Positions 55,956 through 64,000 of a DNA stretch of 64,000 nucleotides are shown in pieces. The stretch comes from Oricola sp. Its GTDB lineage: Bacteria > Pseudomonadota > Alphaproteobacteria > Rhizobiales > Rhizobiaceae. The notes beneath the pieces are model-generated. The model did not search any database. It worked only from the letters and a program-made list of their open reading frames with translations, and was not told where the DNA came from. Every line of letters starts with the position of its first letter. Positions within the stretch are counted from its first letter, which is position 1. A program made the translations under genes and the position numbers. The stretch covers positions 124,001-188,000 of the forward strand of contig NZ_JALEGV010000041.1 in assembly GCF_022763245.1 (NCBI RefSeq), given 5' to 3'.

Positions 55956-56519
55956 TCAGTCGAACCTGAAGCTCAGCCGGGCCCGCACCGAGTGCGAGTT
56001 GGTGTCCGAAAAGCCGAAATCGTCGATGTCCGTATAGGTGTAGTCGGCGCCGACGATCACGCGGTCGGTCGCGGCGAAATCGATGCCCGCGCCGAGCGCC
56101 AGGCCGCCCGCGTCGAACGAGAGCGGGCCGGCCGACGCCCATTTGTGGGCATAGCCGACCGAGCCGGTCACCAGGGTGCGGTCGAAGGCCACGCCGGCCC
56201 GCAGCTTCGCGCTCGCCGTCGCGTCCATATGCGTGCCGCCGATCGCCCAGCCGCTGGCGTTCACGTCGAATTCCGGCCCGAAGACGAAACGGCCGGTCTG
56301 CCACAGATAGCCCGCATGCGCGCCGCCCAGCGCCGCCGTGTCGCTGCTGCCGCCGGAGGTCTCGAAGGTCCCGCCGCCGAGCTGGACGCCGGCATAGAAG
56401 CCCTCCCAGTCCTGCGTCATCGCGACCGGGGCGAAGAGGTTGGAGGCCTCGTCGGCCCGCGCGACACCGCCAAGGGCGGCGAGCGTGGCGACGGTGGCGA
56501 TGAGTTTGGTGGCGAACAT
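55956..56519 (-). CDS. Outer-membrane beta-barrel protein, Omp25-like (paralog 2)
   Basis: A 187-aa paralog with signal peptide MFATKLIATVATLAALGG (cleavage near ARADE). It shares GFYAGVQLGGGTF, KLRAGVAFDRTLVTGSVGYA and ADYTYTDIDDF with its neighbour and ends RLSFRFD, again with one residue after the last Phe. The two genes are 100 bp apart on the same strand; the intervening DNA is AT-rich and probably carries the promoter of paralog 1. These small barrels anchor or stabilise the outer membrane in relatives. Confidence 0.88.
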   Translation of the reverse strand: MFATKLIATVATLAALGGVARADEASNLFAPVAMTQDWEGFYAGVQLGGGTFETSGGSSDTAALGGAHAGYLWQTGRFVFGPEFDVNASGWAIGGTHMDATASAKLRAGVAFDRTLVTGSVGYAHKWASAGPLSFDAGGLALGAGIDFAATDRVIVGADYTYTDIDDFGFSDTNSHSVRARLSFRFD

Positions 56520-56556
56520 GGTGCGGTCTCCGCTGCGTGTCGTTGGGGTCGCGCCA

Positions 56557-56585
56557 ACAAAAAAGGGCGCCTCTCGGGCGCCCTT
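56557..56585. terminator. Intrinsic terminator after grpE
   Basis: AAGGGCGCC (56563-56571), 5-nt loop, GGCGCCCTT (56577-56585). The A-run on the left is the T-tract for minus-strand grpE. It lies between grpE and the promoter of the barrel genes. Confidence 0.85.
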
Positions 56586-56620
56586 CTGGCAGACGGCGAT
56601 TTCCGCCGATGTGTGTTTCG

Positions 56621-57346
56621 TCACGCGTCCTTTTCGGATTCCGGATTGGGCGCGCCCGGCTCCGGCTCGGCGGTCTGTTTCGGTCCGCCCTTGGCGACGC
56701 CGACCATGGCCGGCCGCAGCACGCGGTCGCCGATCCGGTACCCGGCCTGCACCACCTGCACGACCGTGTTGTTCGGCACCTCCGGGTTGGGGACCTCGAA
56801 CATCGCCTGGTGGAAATTCGGGTCGAATTTCTGGTTCTCCGGCTCCAGCCTGGTCACGCCATGGCGCTCCATGGTGGAGTGCATGGACTTCTCGGTGAGT
56901 TCGACGCCTTCCAGCAGGGTCTTCAGCGTGTCGTCGCCGGCCTCGCGCTGTTCTTCGGTCACATGCTCGAGCGCGCGGCGCAGATTGTCGGCCACGCCGA
57001 GCATGTCGCGCGCGAAGGAGGAAATCGCGAAGGCGCGGGCGTCCTTGACCTCGCGCTCGGTGCGCCGGCGCAGGTTTTCCATGTCGGCGGCCAGGCGCAG
57101 CAGCCGGTCCTTCATGTCGGCGTTCTCGGACTGGATCGCGGCGATCTCGTCCTCGATGCCTTGCGCGTCCGTGTCGGCGCTCGTCTCCTCGGCGTCGCCG
57201 GTCGCCCATGCGGACGCTTCGGCCTCGGCGGACGCCTTGCCGCCCTTCTTGAGGATTTCGTCGGCGGCGCGCTTCAGCGCCTCTCGGTCATTCGGGTTGA
57301 ACTGGGTGCGTGCTTCGTCCGCAGCCGTCTTGCTCTCGTCAGCCAT
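56621..57346 (-). CDS. grpE: Nucleotide exchange factor GrpE
   Basis: Releases ADP from DnaK. The 241-aa protein has a long acidic N-terminal tail, a coiled-coil region ([20 protein letters not shown], about 87-106), the GrpE core [14 protein letters not shown] and beta domain [22 protein letters not shown], which includes the signature. A polar tail of about 25 residues ([15 protein letters not shown]) ends it. ATG 57346 starts MADESK; the frame continues upstream but is not family-like. hrcA is 84 bp upstream. Confidence 0.95.
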   Translation of the reverse strand: MADESKTAADEARTQFNPNDREALKRAADEILKKGGKASAEAEASAWATGDAEETSADTDAQGIEDEIAAIQSENADMKDRLLRLAADMENLRRRTEREVKDARAFAISSFARDMLGVADNLRRALEHVTEEQREAGDDTLKTLLEGVELTEKSMHSTMERHGVTRLEPENQKFDPNFHQAMFEVPNPEVPNNTVVQVVQAGYRIGDRVLRPAMVGVAKGGPKQTAEPEPGAPNPESEKDA

Positions 57347-57430
57347 TGGTCGTCTTCCGTCGTGATCGGGAAAGTTTGACGGCGATATCGAGGTTCGCTT
57401 GCCAAAAATCAAGGGCTGGCGCGAAATCCG

Positions 57431-58501
57431 TCAGGTCCGTTCCAGAAGTCTGCCGATCAGTTGCGCCGTGTAATCGACCACCGGCACGATGCGCGCATAG
57501 TTGAGCCGCGTCGGACCGATGATGCCGAGCGCGCCGATGACGTGCCGGTTCGAGTCGCGATAGGGCGCGACCACCAGCGACGATCCCGACAGCGAGAACA
57601 GCCGGTTTTCCGAACCGATGAAGATCTTCACGCCCGAGCCGGATTCGGTGAGATCGAGCATGCGCACGATCTCGTCCTTGCGCTCCAACTCGTCGAACAG
57701 CAGCTTCAACCGCTCGATCTGCTCCTTGTCCTGGACGTCCTCGATCAGGTTGGAGCGGCCGCGCACGATCAACTGGGCCGGCTGTCCCTGGCCGGAACCC
57801 GACCAGACGGCCAGTCCGCGCGCGATCAGGTCGGCGCTGACGGCATCGACCTCCGTGCGCAGCGCCTCCTGGCGTTCCTCGATGACGCGGCGCGCGTCGG
57901 CGAGGCTGCGGTCGCGGCCGTGATGGTTGAGATAGTTGGCCGCCTGCGAGAGCTGCGAAGCGGTGGTGCCGGCCGGCAGTTCGACGACGCGGTTCTCCAC
58001 CTCGCCGGATTCCCAGACGAGCACGGCCAGCGCCTTCTTGTCCTCCAGCCGGATGAACTCGATATGCTTGAGAATGCCCTCGCGCTTGCCCGCCAGCACG
58101 AGGCCGGCGCCGCGCGACAGGCCGGACAGCATCTGGCTGGCGTCGGTGAGCAACTGCTCCATCGATTGCGGCCGGCCGTCGCTCTTGATCTGCGATTCAA
58201 TCAGCGAGCGTTCCGCCGGGCTCACCTCGCCGGTGTCCATGAAGGCGTCGACGAAGAAGCGCAGCCCCTGCTCGGTCGGCAGGCGGCCGGCCGAGACATG
58301 CGGCGAAAAGATCAGGCCGAGCGCTTCCAGATCGCTCATCACGTTGCGCACCGAGGCCGGCGACAGCGACATCGGCAGCCGCTTCGACAGGGTGCGCGAT
58401 CCCAGCGGCTCGCCGTCCTGCATGTAGGTCTCGACGATCAGCCGGAAGATTTCGCGTGAGCGTTCGTCCAGTTCGGTGTGGATTTCGGCGTTGGACAGCA
58501 T
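57431..58501 (-). CDS. hrcA: Heat-inducible transcription repressor HrcA
   Basis: Represses chaperonin genes by binding CIRCE elements. The 356-aa protein carries the N-terminal winged helix (LPMSLSPASVRNVMSDLEALGLI, about 43-65) and the conserved HVSAGRLPTEQGLRFFVDAFM, followed by the GAF-like domain. No CIRCE sequence is visible near hrcA or grpE, so its own regulation is not obvious here. A CTATAT box lies in the upstream gap, consistent with a housekeeping promoter. Confidence 0.95.
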   Translation of the reverse strand: MLSNAEIHTELDERSREIFRLIVETYMQDGEPLGSRTLSKRLPMSLSPASVRNVMSDLEALGLIFSPHVSAGRLPTEQGLRFFVDAFMDTGEVSPAERSLIESQIKSDGRPQSMEQLLTDASQMLSGLSRGAGLVLAGKREGILKHIEFIRLEDKKALAVLVWESGEVENRVVELPAGTTASQLSQAANYLNHHGRDRSLADARRVIEERQEALRTEVDAVSADLIARGLAVWSGSGQGQPAQLIVRGRSNLIEDVQDKEQIERLKLLFDELERKDEIVRMLDLTESGSGVKIFIGSENRLFSLSGSSLVVAPYRDSNRHVIGALGIIGPTRLNYARIVPVVDYTAQLIGRLLERT

Positions 58502-58614
58502 GGTCGGGGTCGTCTTGGGTCTCCGTCGTCAGACCCTACTCATATAGTGGCCGCGGACGGAAACGAAAATATGGTGCGCGATCCCCCGCGCGCCGCCCGT
58601 CAGGCATGAAACCC

Positions 58615-59100
58615 TCAGGCCGCCTCTTCGAGCAGGCCGGCGAGCTTGTCGAAGGCCTGCATCCAGCCACCCTGTCCGGCCGAGCCCTCGGGCACGCCGA
58701 CATGGTGCATCGTCATCACGGTCTTGCCGTCGGTTTCGCGCAGTTCGACCACGACCTCCGTTACGTCGGGCGTTCCTTCCGGCATGCCCATGCTTTGCGG
58801 CGTGATCAGCGTGCCGTCGGCGTCGCACATGCTCTCGGTGTAGACGAGGCGGCTCGGGGCCTTGATCTCCTTGTAGACGCCGATGAACCACATCGACATC
58901 GTGCGGTCGGGCGAGGTCATCTCCATGCAGACCTTGCGCGTTCCGCCGACCACGAGGTCCATCTCGGCGACCGGAACGGTCATGCCGTTCGGCCCGTACC
59001 ATTGCCGGAACAGCGCGGGATCCGTCCACATGCGCCACACGGCGTCGATGGATGCGTCGAATTCGCGGGTGATCGTCACCCAGGCCTGGTCGTCAGTCAT
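58615..59100 (-). CDS. SRPBCC/AHSA1-domain protein
   Basis: A 161-aa START-like protein: ITREFDASIDAVWRMWTDPALFRQWYGP is the family N-terminus (about 8-35), then VVGGTRKVCMEM and a C-terminal helix MQAFDKLAGLLEEA. These proteins bind hydrophobic ligands; function unassigned. It overlaps the ArsR gene by 8 bp, a common pairing in which the regulator controls the partner. Confidence 0.87.
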   Translation of the reverse strand: MTDDQAWVTITREFDASIDAVWRMWTDPALFRQWYGPNGMTVPVAEMDLVVGGTRKVCMEMTSPDRTMSMWFIGVYKEIKAPSRLVYTESMCDADGTLITPQSMGMPEGTPDVTEVVVELRETDGKTVMTMHHVGVPEGSAGQGGWMQAFDKLAGLLEEAA

Positions 59101-59431
59101 TGTCGTCCCCCTTCATTCGGTTCAGTGCGTCCTGCATGGCGTCGAACCGCGCGTCCCAGATGGGCCGGTAGCGTTCGGTCCACCGCGCGATCTCCTCCAG
59201 CGGCTGCGGATTGAGCGTGCAGGGCCGGAACTGCGCGTTCCTCTGCCGCTCGACGAGCCCGGCCTGCTCCAGCACGCGAATGTGCCGGGAGATCGCCGGC
59301 AGGCTCATCGCGAACGGCTCGGCCAGCTCGTTCACGGTCGCCTGCCCGTCCGCGAGCCTCGCCAGAATGGCGCGGCGCGTCGGGTTGGCGAGGGCGAAGA
59401 AGGCGGCGTCGAGGCGGTCGGAATCCTGCAT
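59093..59431 (-). CDS. ArsR-family transcriptional regulator
   Basis: A 112-aa winged-helix repressor: FFALANPTRRAILARLADG, VNELAEPFAMSLPAISRHIRVLEQAGLVERQR (helix-turn-helix about 30-60). There is no cysteine metal-binding motif of the arsenic-sensing type. It starts the ArsR-SRPBCC unit, divergent from rph, and an imperfect palindrome lies just upstream of its start. Confidence 0.9.
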   Translation of the reverse strand: MQDSDRLDAAFFALANPTRRAILARLADGQATVNELAEPFAMSLPAISRHIRVLEQAGLVERQRNAQFRPCTLNPQPLEEIARWTERYRPIWDARFDAMQDALNRMKGDDND

Positions 59432-59439
59432 GCGGTGAT

Positions 59440-59459
59440 ATTAAACAGAAATGTTAATT
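59440..59459. promoter_or_regulatory. Palindrome upstream of the ArsR gene
   Basis: ATTAAACAGAAATGTTAATT contains the perfect core AACA-GAAA-TGTT with looser TTAA flanks, 9 bp before the ArsR start. This is the expected position of an autoregulatory operator. Confidence 0.45.
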
Positions 59460-59576
59460 AAGCAATTGGTAAAATACACAGAGATCACTTGCCGCCGAAA
59501 CGGTCCCGCCTCCCCTAGGCACGCCCCCGCCATTCCTCTAGAACCCCCCGCACATTCGATTCCGAGAGGTTCATCC

Positions 59577-60299
59577 ATGACCAGACCGTCCGGGCGCATG
59601 CCCGACCAGATGCGCGCCGTGTCCTTCGAGCGCGGCGTCTCCAAACATGCCGAGGGCTCCTGCCTGGTGAAATTCGGCGACACGCATGTGCTGTGCACGG
59701 CGAGCCTGGAGGAGCGCGTGCCGCCATGGATGCGCAATTCCGGCCGCGGCTGGGTCACCGCCGAATACGGCATGCTGCCGCGCTCCACCGGCGACCGCAT
59801 GCGGCGCGAGGCCTCGTCCGGCAAGCAGGGCGGCCGCACGCTGGAGATCCAGCGCCTGATCGGCCGCTCGATGCGCGCCGCCGTCGATCTCGTCGCGCTG
59901 GGCGAACGCCAGATCACCATCGACTGCGACGTCATCCAGGCCGATGGCGGCACCCGCACCGCCTCCATCACCGGCGGCTGGATCGCGCTGCATGACTGCC
60001 TCGACTGGATGCACAAGCGCCAGATGGCGTCCAAGACCCGCGTGCTGACCGATCACGTCGCCGCCGTCTCCTGCGGCATCTACAAGGGCGTGCCGGTCAC
60101 CGATCTCGACTATGCCGAGGATTCCGAGGCCGAAACCGACGCCAATTTCGTCATGACCGGCTCCGCCGGCATCGTCGAAATCCAGGGCACGGGCGAGGGC
60201 GCCCCCTTCAGCCGCGCCGAGTTCGACACGCTGTTCGCCCATGCCGAGACGGCGATCGCCCAGCTGGTCGAGCTGCAAAAACAGGCCGTCGGGGCCTGA
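59577..60299 (+). CDS. rph: Ribonuclease PH
   Basis: Phosphorolytic 3'-exonuclease trimming tRNA precursors. The 240-aa protein begins [20 protein letters not shown], the characteristic start, with [18 protein letters not shown] and [15 protein letters not shown], the phosphate-binding region, and the acidic active site near [19 protein letters not shown]. It lies opposite hrcA, in the usual order for this group except for the inserted ArsR-SRPBCC pair. Confidence 0.96.
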   Translation: MTRPSGRMPDQMRAVSFERGVSKHAEGSCLVKFGDTHVLCTASLEERVPPWMRNSGRGWVTAEYGMLPRSTGDRMRREASSGKQGGRTLEIQRLIGRSMRAAVDLVALGERQITIDCDVIQADGGTRTASITGGWIALHDCLDWMHKRQMASKTRVLTDHVAAVSCGIYKGVPVTDLDYAEDSEAETDANFVMTGSAGIVEIQGTGEGAPFSRAEFDTLFAHAETAIAQLVELQKQAVGA

Positions 60300-60300
60300 C

Positions 60301-60720
60301 GTGACCATGTTGCGCCCGGACGGCATATTGGAGACGGCGCTCTATGTCGCCGATCTCGACGCCGCCGAGCGCTTCTATGGCGAGGTGATCGGGCTGGAGC
60401 GGATTGCCCGGGTCGAGGGGCGGCACGTGTTCTTCGCCTGCGGCAAGGGCGTGCTGCTCCTTTTCAATCCGGAGCGGACGGCCGAACCGCCCTCCAACCC
60501 GGCCATGCCGGTGCCGACGCATGGCGTGACGGGGCCGGGCCATGCCTGCTTCAAGGCCGCGCCGGAGGCGATGGACGCCTGGCGCGGTCATCTGGAAACG
60601 GCGGGCGTGGCGATCGAGGCCGATTTCCGCTGGCCCAACGGCGCCCGCTCCATTTACTTCCGGGATCCAGACGGCAACAGCCTCGAGATCGCCGAACCGA
60701 AACTGTGGGGATTGGAATGA
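60301..60720 (+). CDS. VOC (glyoxalase/bleomycin resistance) family protein
   Basis: A 139-aa single VOC domain: [24 protein letters not shown] is the first beta-alpha-beta unit (about 9-32) and [14 protein letters not shown] the C-terminal signature with the metal-ligand Glu. GTG 60301 or ATG 60307 could start it. It begins 1 bp after the rph stop and overlaps rdgB by 4 bp, so it is translated as part of the rph unit. Substrate unknown. Confidence 0.88.
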   Translation: MTMLRPDGILETALYVADLDAAERFYGEVIGLERIARVEGRHVFFACGKGVLLLFNPERTAEPPSNPAMPVPTHGVTGPGHACFKAAPEAMDAWRGHLETAGVAIEADFRWPNGARSIYFRDPDGNSLEIAEPKLWGLE

Positions 60721-61367
60721 CGCGCAAACTTGAACCGGGAAAGCTCGTCCTCGCCACGCACAATGCCGGCAAGCTCACCGAGATGCGCGACCTCATCGGC
60801 CCCTTCGGCTTCGAGGTCACCTCGGCGGGCGAACTGGGCCTTGCCGAGCCGCCGGAGCACGGCACCACCTTCGAGGAAAACGCGAAGACCAAGGCCGTGG
60901 CCGCCATGCAGGCGACCGGCCTGCCGGCGCTCTCCGACGACAGCGGCATCTGCGTCGACGCGCTGGACGGCCAGCCCGGCGTCTACACCGCCGACTGGGC
61001 GGAGCTGCCCGACGGCACCCGCGATTTCGCCATGGCGATGCGCAATGTGGAGGAGAAGCTCGCCGAGAAGCGTGCCTCCGATCCGAAGGACCGCACCGCG
61101 CGATTCGTCTCCGTCCTGTGCCTCGCCTTTCCCGACGGCCATGTGGAATATTTCCGCGGCGAGGTGGAAGGCACTCTGGTCTGGCCGCCGCGCGGCACGC
61201 TCGGCTTCGGCTACGACCCGGTCTTCAAACCCGAGGGCTTCGACATCACATTCGGCGAGATGACCGCCGAACAGAAACATGGCTGGAAGCCCGGAGACGC
61301 GACCGCCCTGTCGCACCGCGCCCGCGCCTTCAAGAGGTTCGCCCATGAATGCCTCGGCGTCGCCTGA
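60717..61367 (+). CDS. rdgB: dITP/XTP pyrophosphatase RdgB
   Basis: Removes non-canonical purine triphosphates. The 216-aa protein has the Ham1/RdgB motifs [32 protein letters not shown] and the C-terminal [12 protein letters not shown]. The start ATGA overlaps the VOC stop; the hemW start lies 23 bp inside its end. Confidence 0.96.
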   Translation: MTRKLEPGKLVLATHNAGKLTEMRDLIGPFGFEVTSAGELGLAEPPEHGTTFEENAKTKAVAAMQATGLPALSDDSGICVDALDGQPGVYTADWAELPDGTRDFAMAMRNVEEKLAEKRASDPKDRTARFVSVLCLAFPDGHVEYFRGEVEGTLVWPPRGTLGFGYDPVFKPEGFDITFGEMTAEQKHGWKPGDATALSHRARAFKRFAHECLGVA

Positions 61368-62544
61368 TCCCGCCCGGCCGGTGAATGGCGACGACGGGGC
61401 CCCCGGCTTCGGCGTCTACATCCACTGGCCCTTCTGCGCGGCCAAGTGCCCCTATTGCGATTTCAACTCGCATGTCCGCCACGGCGGCGTCGACGAGCAG
61501 CGCTTCGTCGAGGCGTTCCGCCGCGAGATGGAGACCATGCGCGACTGGACCGGTCCGCGCACCGTCACCTCGGTCTTCATCGGCGGCGGCACGCCCTCGC
61601 TGATGCAGCCGGGCACGGTCGGCGCGCTGCTGGAGGCGGCCGACCGGCAATGGGGCCTGCCGCCGGACATCGAGATCACGCTGGAGGCCAATCCGACCTC
61701 GGCCGACGCCGGGCGCTTTGCCGGCTACCGAATGGCGGGCGTCAATCGCCTGTCGCTCGGCGTGCAGGCGCTCAACGACGCCGATCTGAAGTTCCTCGGC
61801 CGCCTGCACAGCGTCGACGAGGCGCTGCAGGCGATCGCCATGGCCCGCGCCACCTTCCCGCGCCTCTCCTTCGATCTCATCTATGCCCGCCCCGGCCAGA
61901 CGCCGGAGGCCTGGGAGGCCGAACTGCGCCAGGCGGTCGGCCACGCCGCCGATCACCTGTCGCTCTACCAGCTCACCATCGAGGAGGGCACGCCCTTCAA
62001 GGCGCTGTTCGACGCGGGCAGGATTCCCATGCCCGACCCCGATCGCGCGGCCGACCTGTTCGATCTGACGAGCGCGGTGACCGCCGATCTTGGTTTGCCG
62101 GCTTATGAAATCTCCAATCATGCCGTTCCCGGCGCGGAATCGCGCCACAACCTGACCTATTGGCGCTATGGCGACTATGTCGGCCTCGGCGCCGGCGCCC
62201 ATGGGCGTTTCTCGCTCGACGGCGGCCGCAAGCGCGTCACCATTGCCGAGCGCATGCCCGAGACCTGGGCGTCGCGCGTCGAAGCCGCCGGCCATGGCGT
62301 GGTCGAGGAAGAATGGCTGGATGCCGAGGCCCAGGGCGACGAAATGCTGCTGATGGGCCTGCGCCTTGCCGAGGGCATCGACGTCGCCCGCTACGAGATG
62401 TTGTCCGGCCGCGCCTTCGATCCCGCCCGCCTCGCCATGCTGCAGGCCGAAAAGCTGGTCGAACACGTCGCCAACAGCCGCCTGCGCGCAACGCCGGCCG
62501 GCCGGCTGGTGCTCAACGCCCTGGTCGCGGAACTGGCGGCATGA
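61345..62544 (+). CDS. hemW: Radical SAM heme chaperone HemW
   Basis: A 399-aa radical-SAM protein once labelled coproporphyrinogen oxidase-like. The cluster ligands are Cys31, Cys35 and Cys38 in FCAAKCPYC, followed by Asp-Phe; true HemN enzymes have a different pattern and an extra N-terminal region. FIGGGTPSL and [10 protein letters not shown] are SAM-binding parts. HemW carries heme to client proteins. It overlaps rdgB by 23 bp and rsmI by 4 bp. Confidence 0.93.
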   Translation: MNASASPDPARPVNGDDGAPGFGVYIHWPFCAAKCPYCDFNSHVRHGGVDEQRFVEAFRREMETMRDWTGPRTVTSVFIGGGTPSLMQPGTVGALLEAADRQWGLPPDIEITLEANPTSADAGRFAGYRMAGVNRLSLGVQALNDADLKFLGRLHSVDEALQAIAMARATFPRLSFDLIYARPGQTPEAWEAELRQAVGHAADHLSLYQLTIEEGTPFKALFDAGRIPMPDPDRAADLFDLTSAVTADLGLPAYEISNHAVPGAESRHNLTYWRYGDYVGLGAGAHGRFSLDGGRKRVTIAERMPETWASRVEAAGHGVVEEEWLDAEAQGDEMLLMGLRLAEGIDVARYEMLSGRAFDPARLAMLQAEKLVEHVANSRLRATPAGRLVLNALVAELAA

Positions 62545-63434
62545 GCGGCGACGACCGCAGTTTCCTGATTGCGGGCCACAAGATCGCCGCGCCGCCGCTC
62601 GAACCCGGCCTCTACATCGTCGCCACGCCGATCGGCAATCTGGGCGACATCTCCGTCCGCGCGCTGGAGACGCTGGCCGCCTGCGACGTGCTCGCCTGCG
62701 AGGACACGCGCGTCACCCGGCGCTTGCTCGACCGCTACGGCATCCGCGCCCATCCTGTCGCCTATCACGAGCACAATGCCGAGACCGCCGGCCCGAAGCT
62801 GATCGCCGCGCTGAAAGAGGGCAGGGCCGTCGCGCTGGTGTCGGACGCCGGAACGCCGCTCGTCTCCGACCCCGGTTTCCGCCTCGTGCAGTCGGCGCGC
62901 GACGAAGGCCTCCGCGTCATCCCGATCCCCGGCGCGTCGGCGACGCTTGCGGCGCTTGCCGCCTCCGGCCTGCCGAGCGACGATTTCCGCTTCATCGGGT
63001 TCCTGCCGGTCAAGGACGGCGCGCGCCGCGCCCGGCTGGCGGATCTGGCCCATGCGCCGTCGACCCTCATCGCCTTCGAATCGCCCAACCGCCTGGTCGC
63101 GACGCTGATGGCGATCGCCGACACGCTGGGGCCCGACCGCATGGTCACCGTCGCCCGCGAACTGACCAAGCGCTTCGAGACGATCCGCACCGGCGCTGCC
63201 TCGCAAATCGCAGATCAATTCGCCACCGAAACGATCAAGGGCGAAATCGTGATCCTGATCGCGCCGGCGCCTGCCGGCGAGACGGAATGGACGCCGGACA
63301 CGGTCGATGCGCTGCTGCGCGACCTGCTCGCCTCCATGCCGGTATCCCGTGCCGCCCGCGAGGCGGCGGCGGCCACGGGCCTGTCGAAATCCGATCTCTA
63401 CGCCCGCCTCCTGGACTTGAAGGGTGACAGCTGA
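62541..63434 (+). CDS. rsmI: 16S rRNA 2'-O-ribose C1402 methyltransferase RsmI
   Basis: A 297-aa SAM-dependent methyltransferase. [19 protein letters not shown] (about 25-43), [16 protein letters not shown] and [14 protein letters not shown] are the tetrapyrrole-methylase-fold motifs. It overlaps hemW upstream by 4 bp and the yraN gene downstream by 11 bp. The rsmI-yraN-gshB order is typical of this bacterial group. Confidence 0.96.
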   Translation: MSGDDRSFLIAGHKIAAPPLEPGLYIVATPIGNLGDISVRALETLAACDVLACEDTRVTRRLLDRYGIRAHPVAYHEHNAETAGPKLIAALKEGRAVALVSDAGTPLVSDPGFRLVQSARDEGLRVIPIPGASATLAALAASGLPSDDFRFIGFLPVKDGARRARLADLAHAPSTLIAFESPNRLVATLMAIADTLGPDRMVTVARELTKRFETIRTGAASQIADQFATETIKGEIVILIAPAPAGETEWTPDTVDALLRDLLASMPVSRAAREAAAATGLSKSDLYARLLDLKGDS

Positions 63435-63795
63435 TCCGGCGACCCGCAAGCGCCGCGCCGCCCATGGCCGAGGCCATCGCGGCGAGCGTTTCGCCGCCTT
63501 CGCGCTGCGGCTGAAGGGCTTTCGCATCCTGGCGCGGCGCTATCGCACGAAGGCCGGCGAGATCGACCTCATCGCCCGGCGCGGCGATCTCGTCGCCATC
63601 GTCGAGGTCAAGGCCCGCCCGACGCTTGCCGAGGCGATGGACGCCGTCACGCCCCATGCGCTGCGCCGCATCGAATCGGCCGCCGATCTGTGGCTCGCCC
63701 GCCAGCCCGACCGCGCCCGCCTGTCGCTGCGTTTCGACCTCGTCGCGATCCTGCCGCGTCGCTGGCCGGTTCACGTGCCTGCGATTTATCCCTGA
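63424..63795 (+). CDS. YraN/UPF0102 family endonuclease-like protein
   Basis: A 123-aa protein starting at GTG 63424 inside the rsmI end. [17 protein letters not shown] and [21 protein letters not shown] form the restriction-nuclease-like core, with Glu, Asp and Glu-x-Lys in place for metal binding. The biological role of the family is unsettled; roles in Holliday-junction processing or recombination have been suggested. Confidence 0.9.
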   Translation: MTADPATRKRRAAHGRGHRGERFAAFALRLKGFRILARRYRTKAGEIDLIARRGDLVAIVEVKARPTLAEAMDAVTPHALRRIESAADLWLARQPDRARLSLRFDLVAILPRRWPVHVPAIYP

Positions 63796-63863
63796 TTGAT
63801 TTTCACCGCCGAACGCGCCACCTAACGAACGCATTCAACGCGAACACGCCCGGGAAGAAGCAC

Positions 63864-64000
63864 ATGTCTCTCAAGGTCGCGGTCCAGATGGACCATATCT
63901 CCACCGTGCAGATCGCCGGCGACACCACATTCGCGCTGTGCCTTGAGGCGCAGGCGCGCGGGCACGAGCTGTTCCACTACACGCCCGACCGGCTGACGCT
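63864..64000 (+). CDS. gshB: Glutathione synthase, 5' part
   Basis: Only the first 45 residues lie in the window: [20 protein letters not shown] and [20 protein letters not shown], which match the start of GshB, the ligase adding glycine to gamma-glutamylcysteine. GGAAGAAG lies before ATG 63864. Glutathione would be the electron source for the ArsC seen earlier. The gene runs off the right edge. Confidence 0.92.
   Translation, partial: MSLKVAVQMDHISTVQIAGDTTFALCLEAQARGHELFHYTPDRLT

Noticed and set aside
56557-58614. CIRCE element near grpE or hrcA
   Set aside because: No TTAGCACTC/GAGTGCTAA-type repeat was found upstream of either gene.

Overview
The window is a chromosomal stretch of a high-GC alphaproteobacterium. 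Gene content and order point to the order Hyphomicrobiales (Rhizobiales): pckA next to chvI-chvG-hprK-EIIA-HPr-ahcY, trpF-trpB-trpA-accD-folC, addB-addA-trxA, hrcA-grpE divergent from rph, and rsmI-yraN-gshB. The genus cannot be fixed from the sequence alone. I see no rRNA, tRNA, CRISPR array, insertion sequence or prophage; nearly all of it is dense core genome.

Layout. 1-6.8 kb: the pckA start (minus), then the acid/envelope two-component system ChvI-ChvG, the regulatory PTS proteins HprK, EIIA-Man and HPr, and S-adenosylhomocysteinase. 7-19 kb: a DivL-type pseudo-histidine kinase, a TsaE-AmgK fusion and MurU (peptidoglycan recycling), the AddAB recombination nuclease and thioredoxin, closed by a strong terminator. 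19-25.7 kb (all minus): a metallopeptidase, then trpF-trpB-(82-aa unknown)-arsC-trpA-accD-folC. 26-35 kb: MFS transporter, DUF2852 protein, alpha/beta hydrolase, infC (AUU start)-rpmI-rplT, pheS-pheT and small proteins. 35-43 kb: oxidoreductase, HtpX-like protease, a polyprenyl-sugar type cluster (GtrA, GT2, a large GT-C-like membrane protein), MepA endopeptidase, mgsA and glucokinase. 43-49 kb: ABC exporter, dapB, gpmA, LysE exporter and a winged-helix/hydrolase fusion. 49.4-50.46 kb: the only clearly foreign-looking DNA, about 1 kb of AT-rich sequence with one orphan membrane protein. 50.5-56.5 kb: Ada-type methyltransferase, ParDE toxin-antitoxin, nth, a CysZ-like protein, adenosine kinase and two paralogous outer-membrane beta-barrels. 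56.6-64 kb: grpE-hrcA, an inserted ArsR-SRPBCC pair, then rph-VOC-rdgB-hemW-rsmI-yraN-gshB.

How parts connect. Carbon control recurs: pckA and mgsA share a LacI-type operator-like palindrome, and the window also holds HprK, HPr, EIIA, glk and gpmA. Cell-envelope control also recurs: ChvGI, DivL, AmgK/MurU recycling, MepA, dapB and a sugar-lipid modification cluster. Most of the operons are tightly packed, with 1-4 bp stop/start overlaps. The observations most worth following are the shared pckA/mgsA operator, the inverted repeat before ahcY, the DivL tyrosine H-box, the TsaE-AmgK fusion, the unknown small gene translationally coupled inside the trp operon, a hairpin that buries the ribosome binding site of a DUF1304 gene, and the AT-rich orphan gene. 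I did not find a convincing wholly new multi-gene system.
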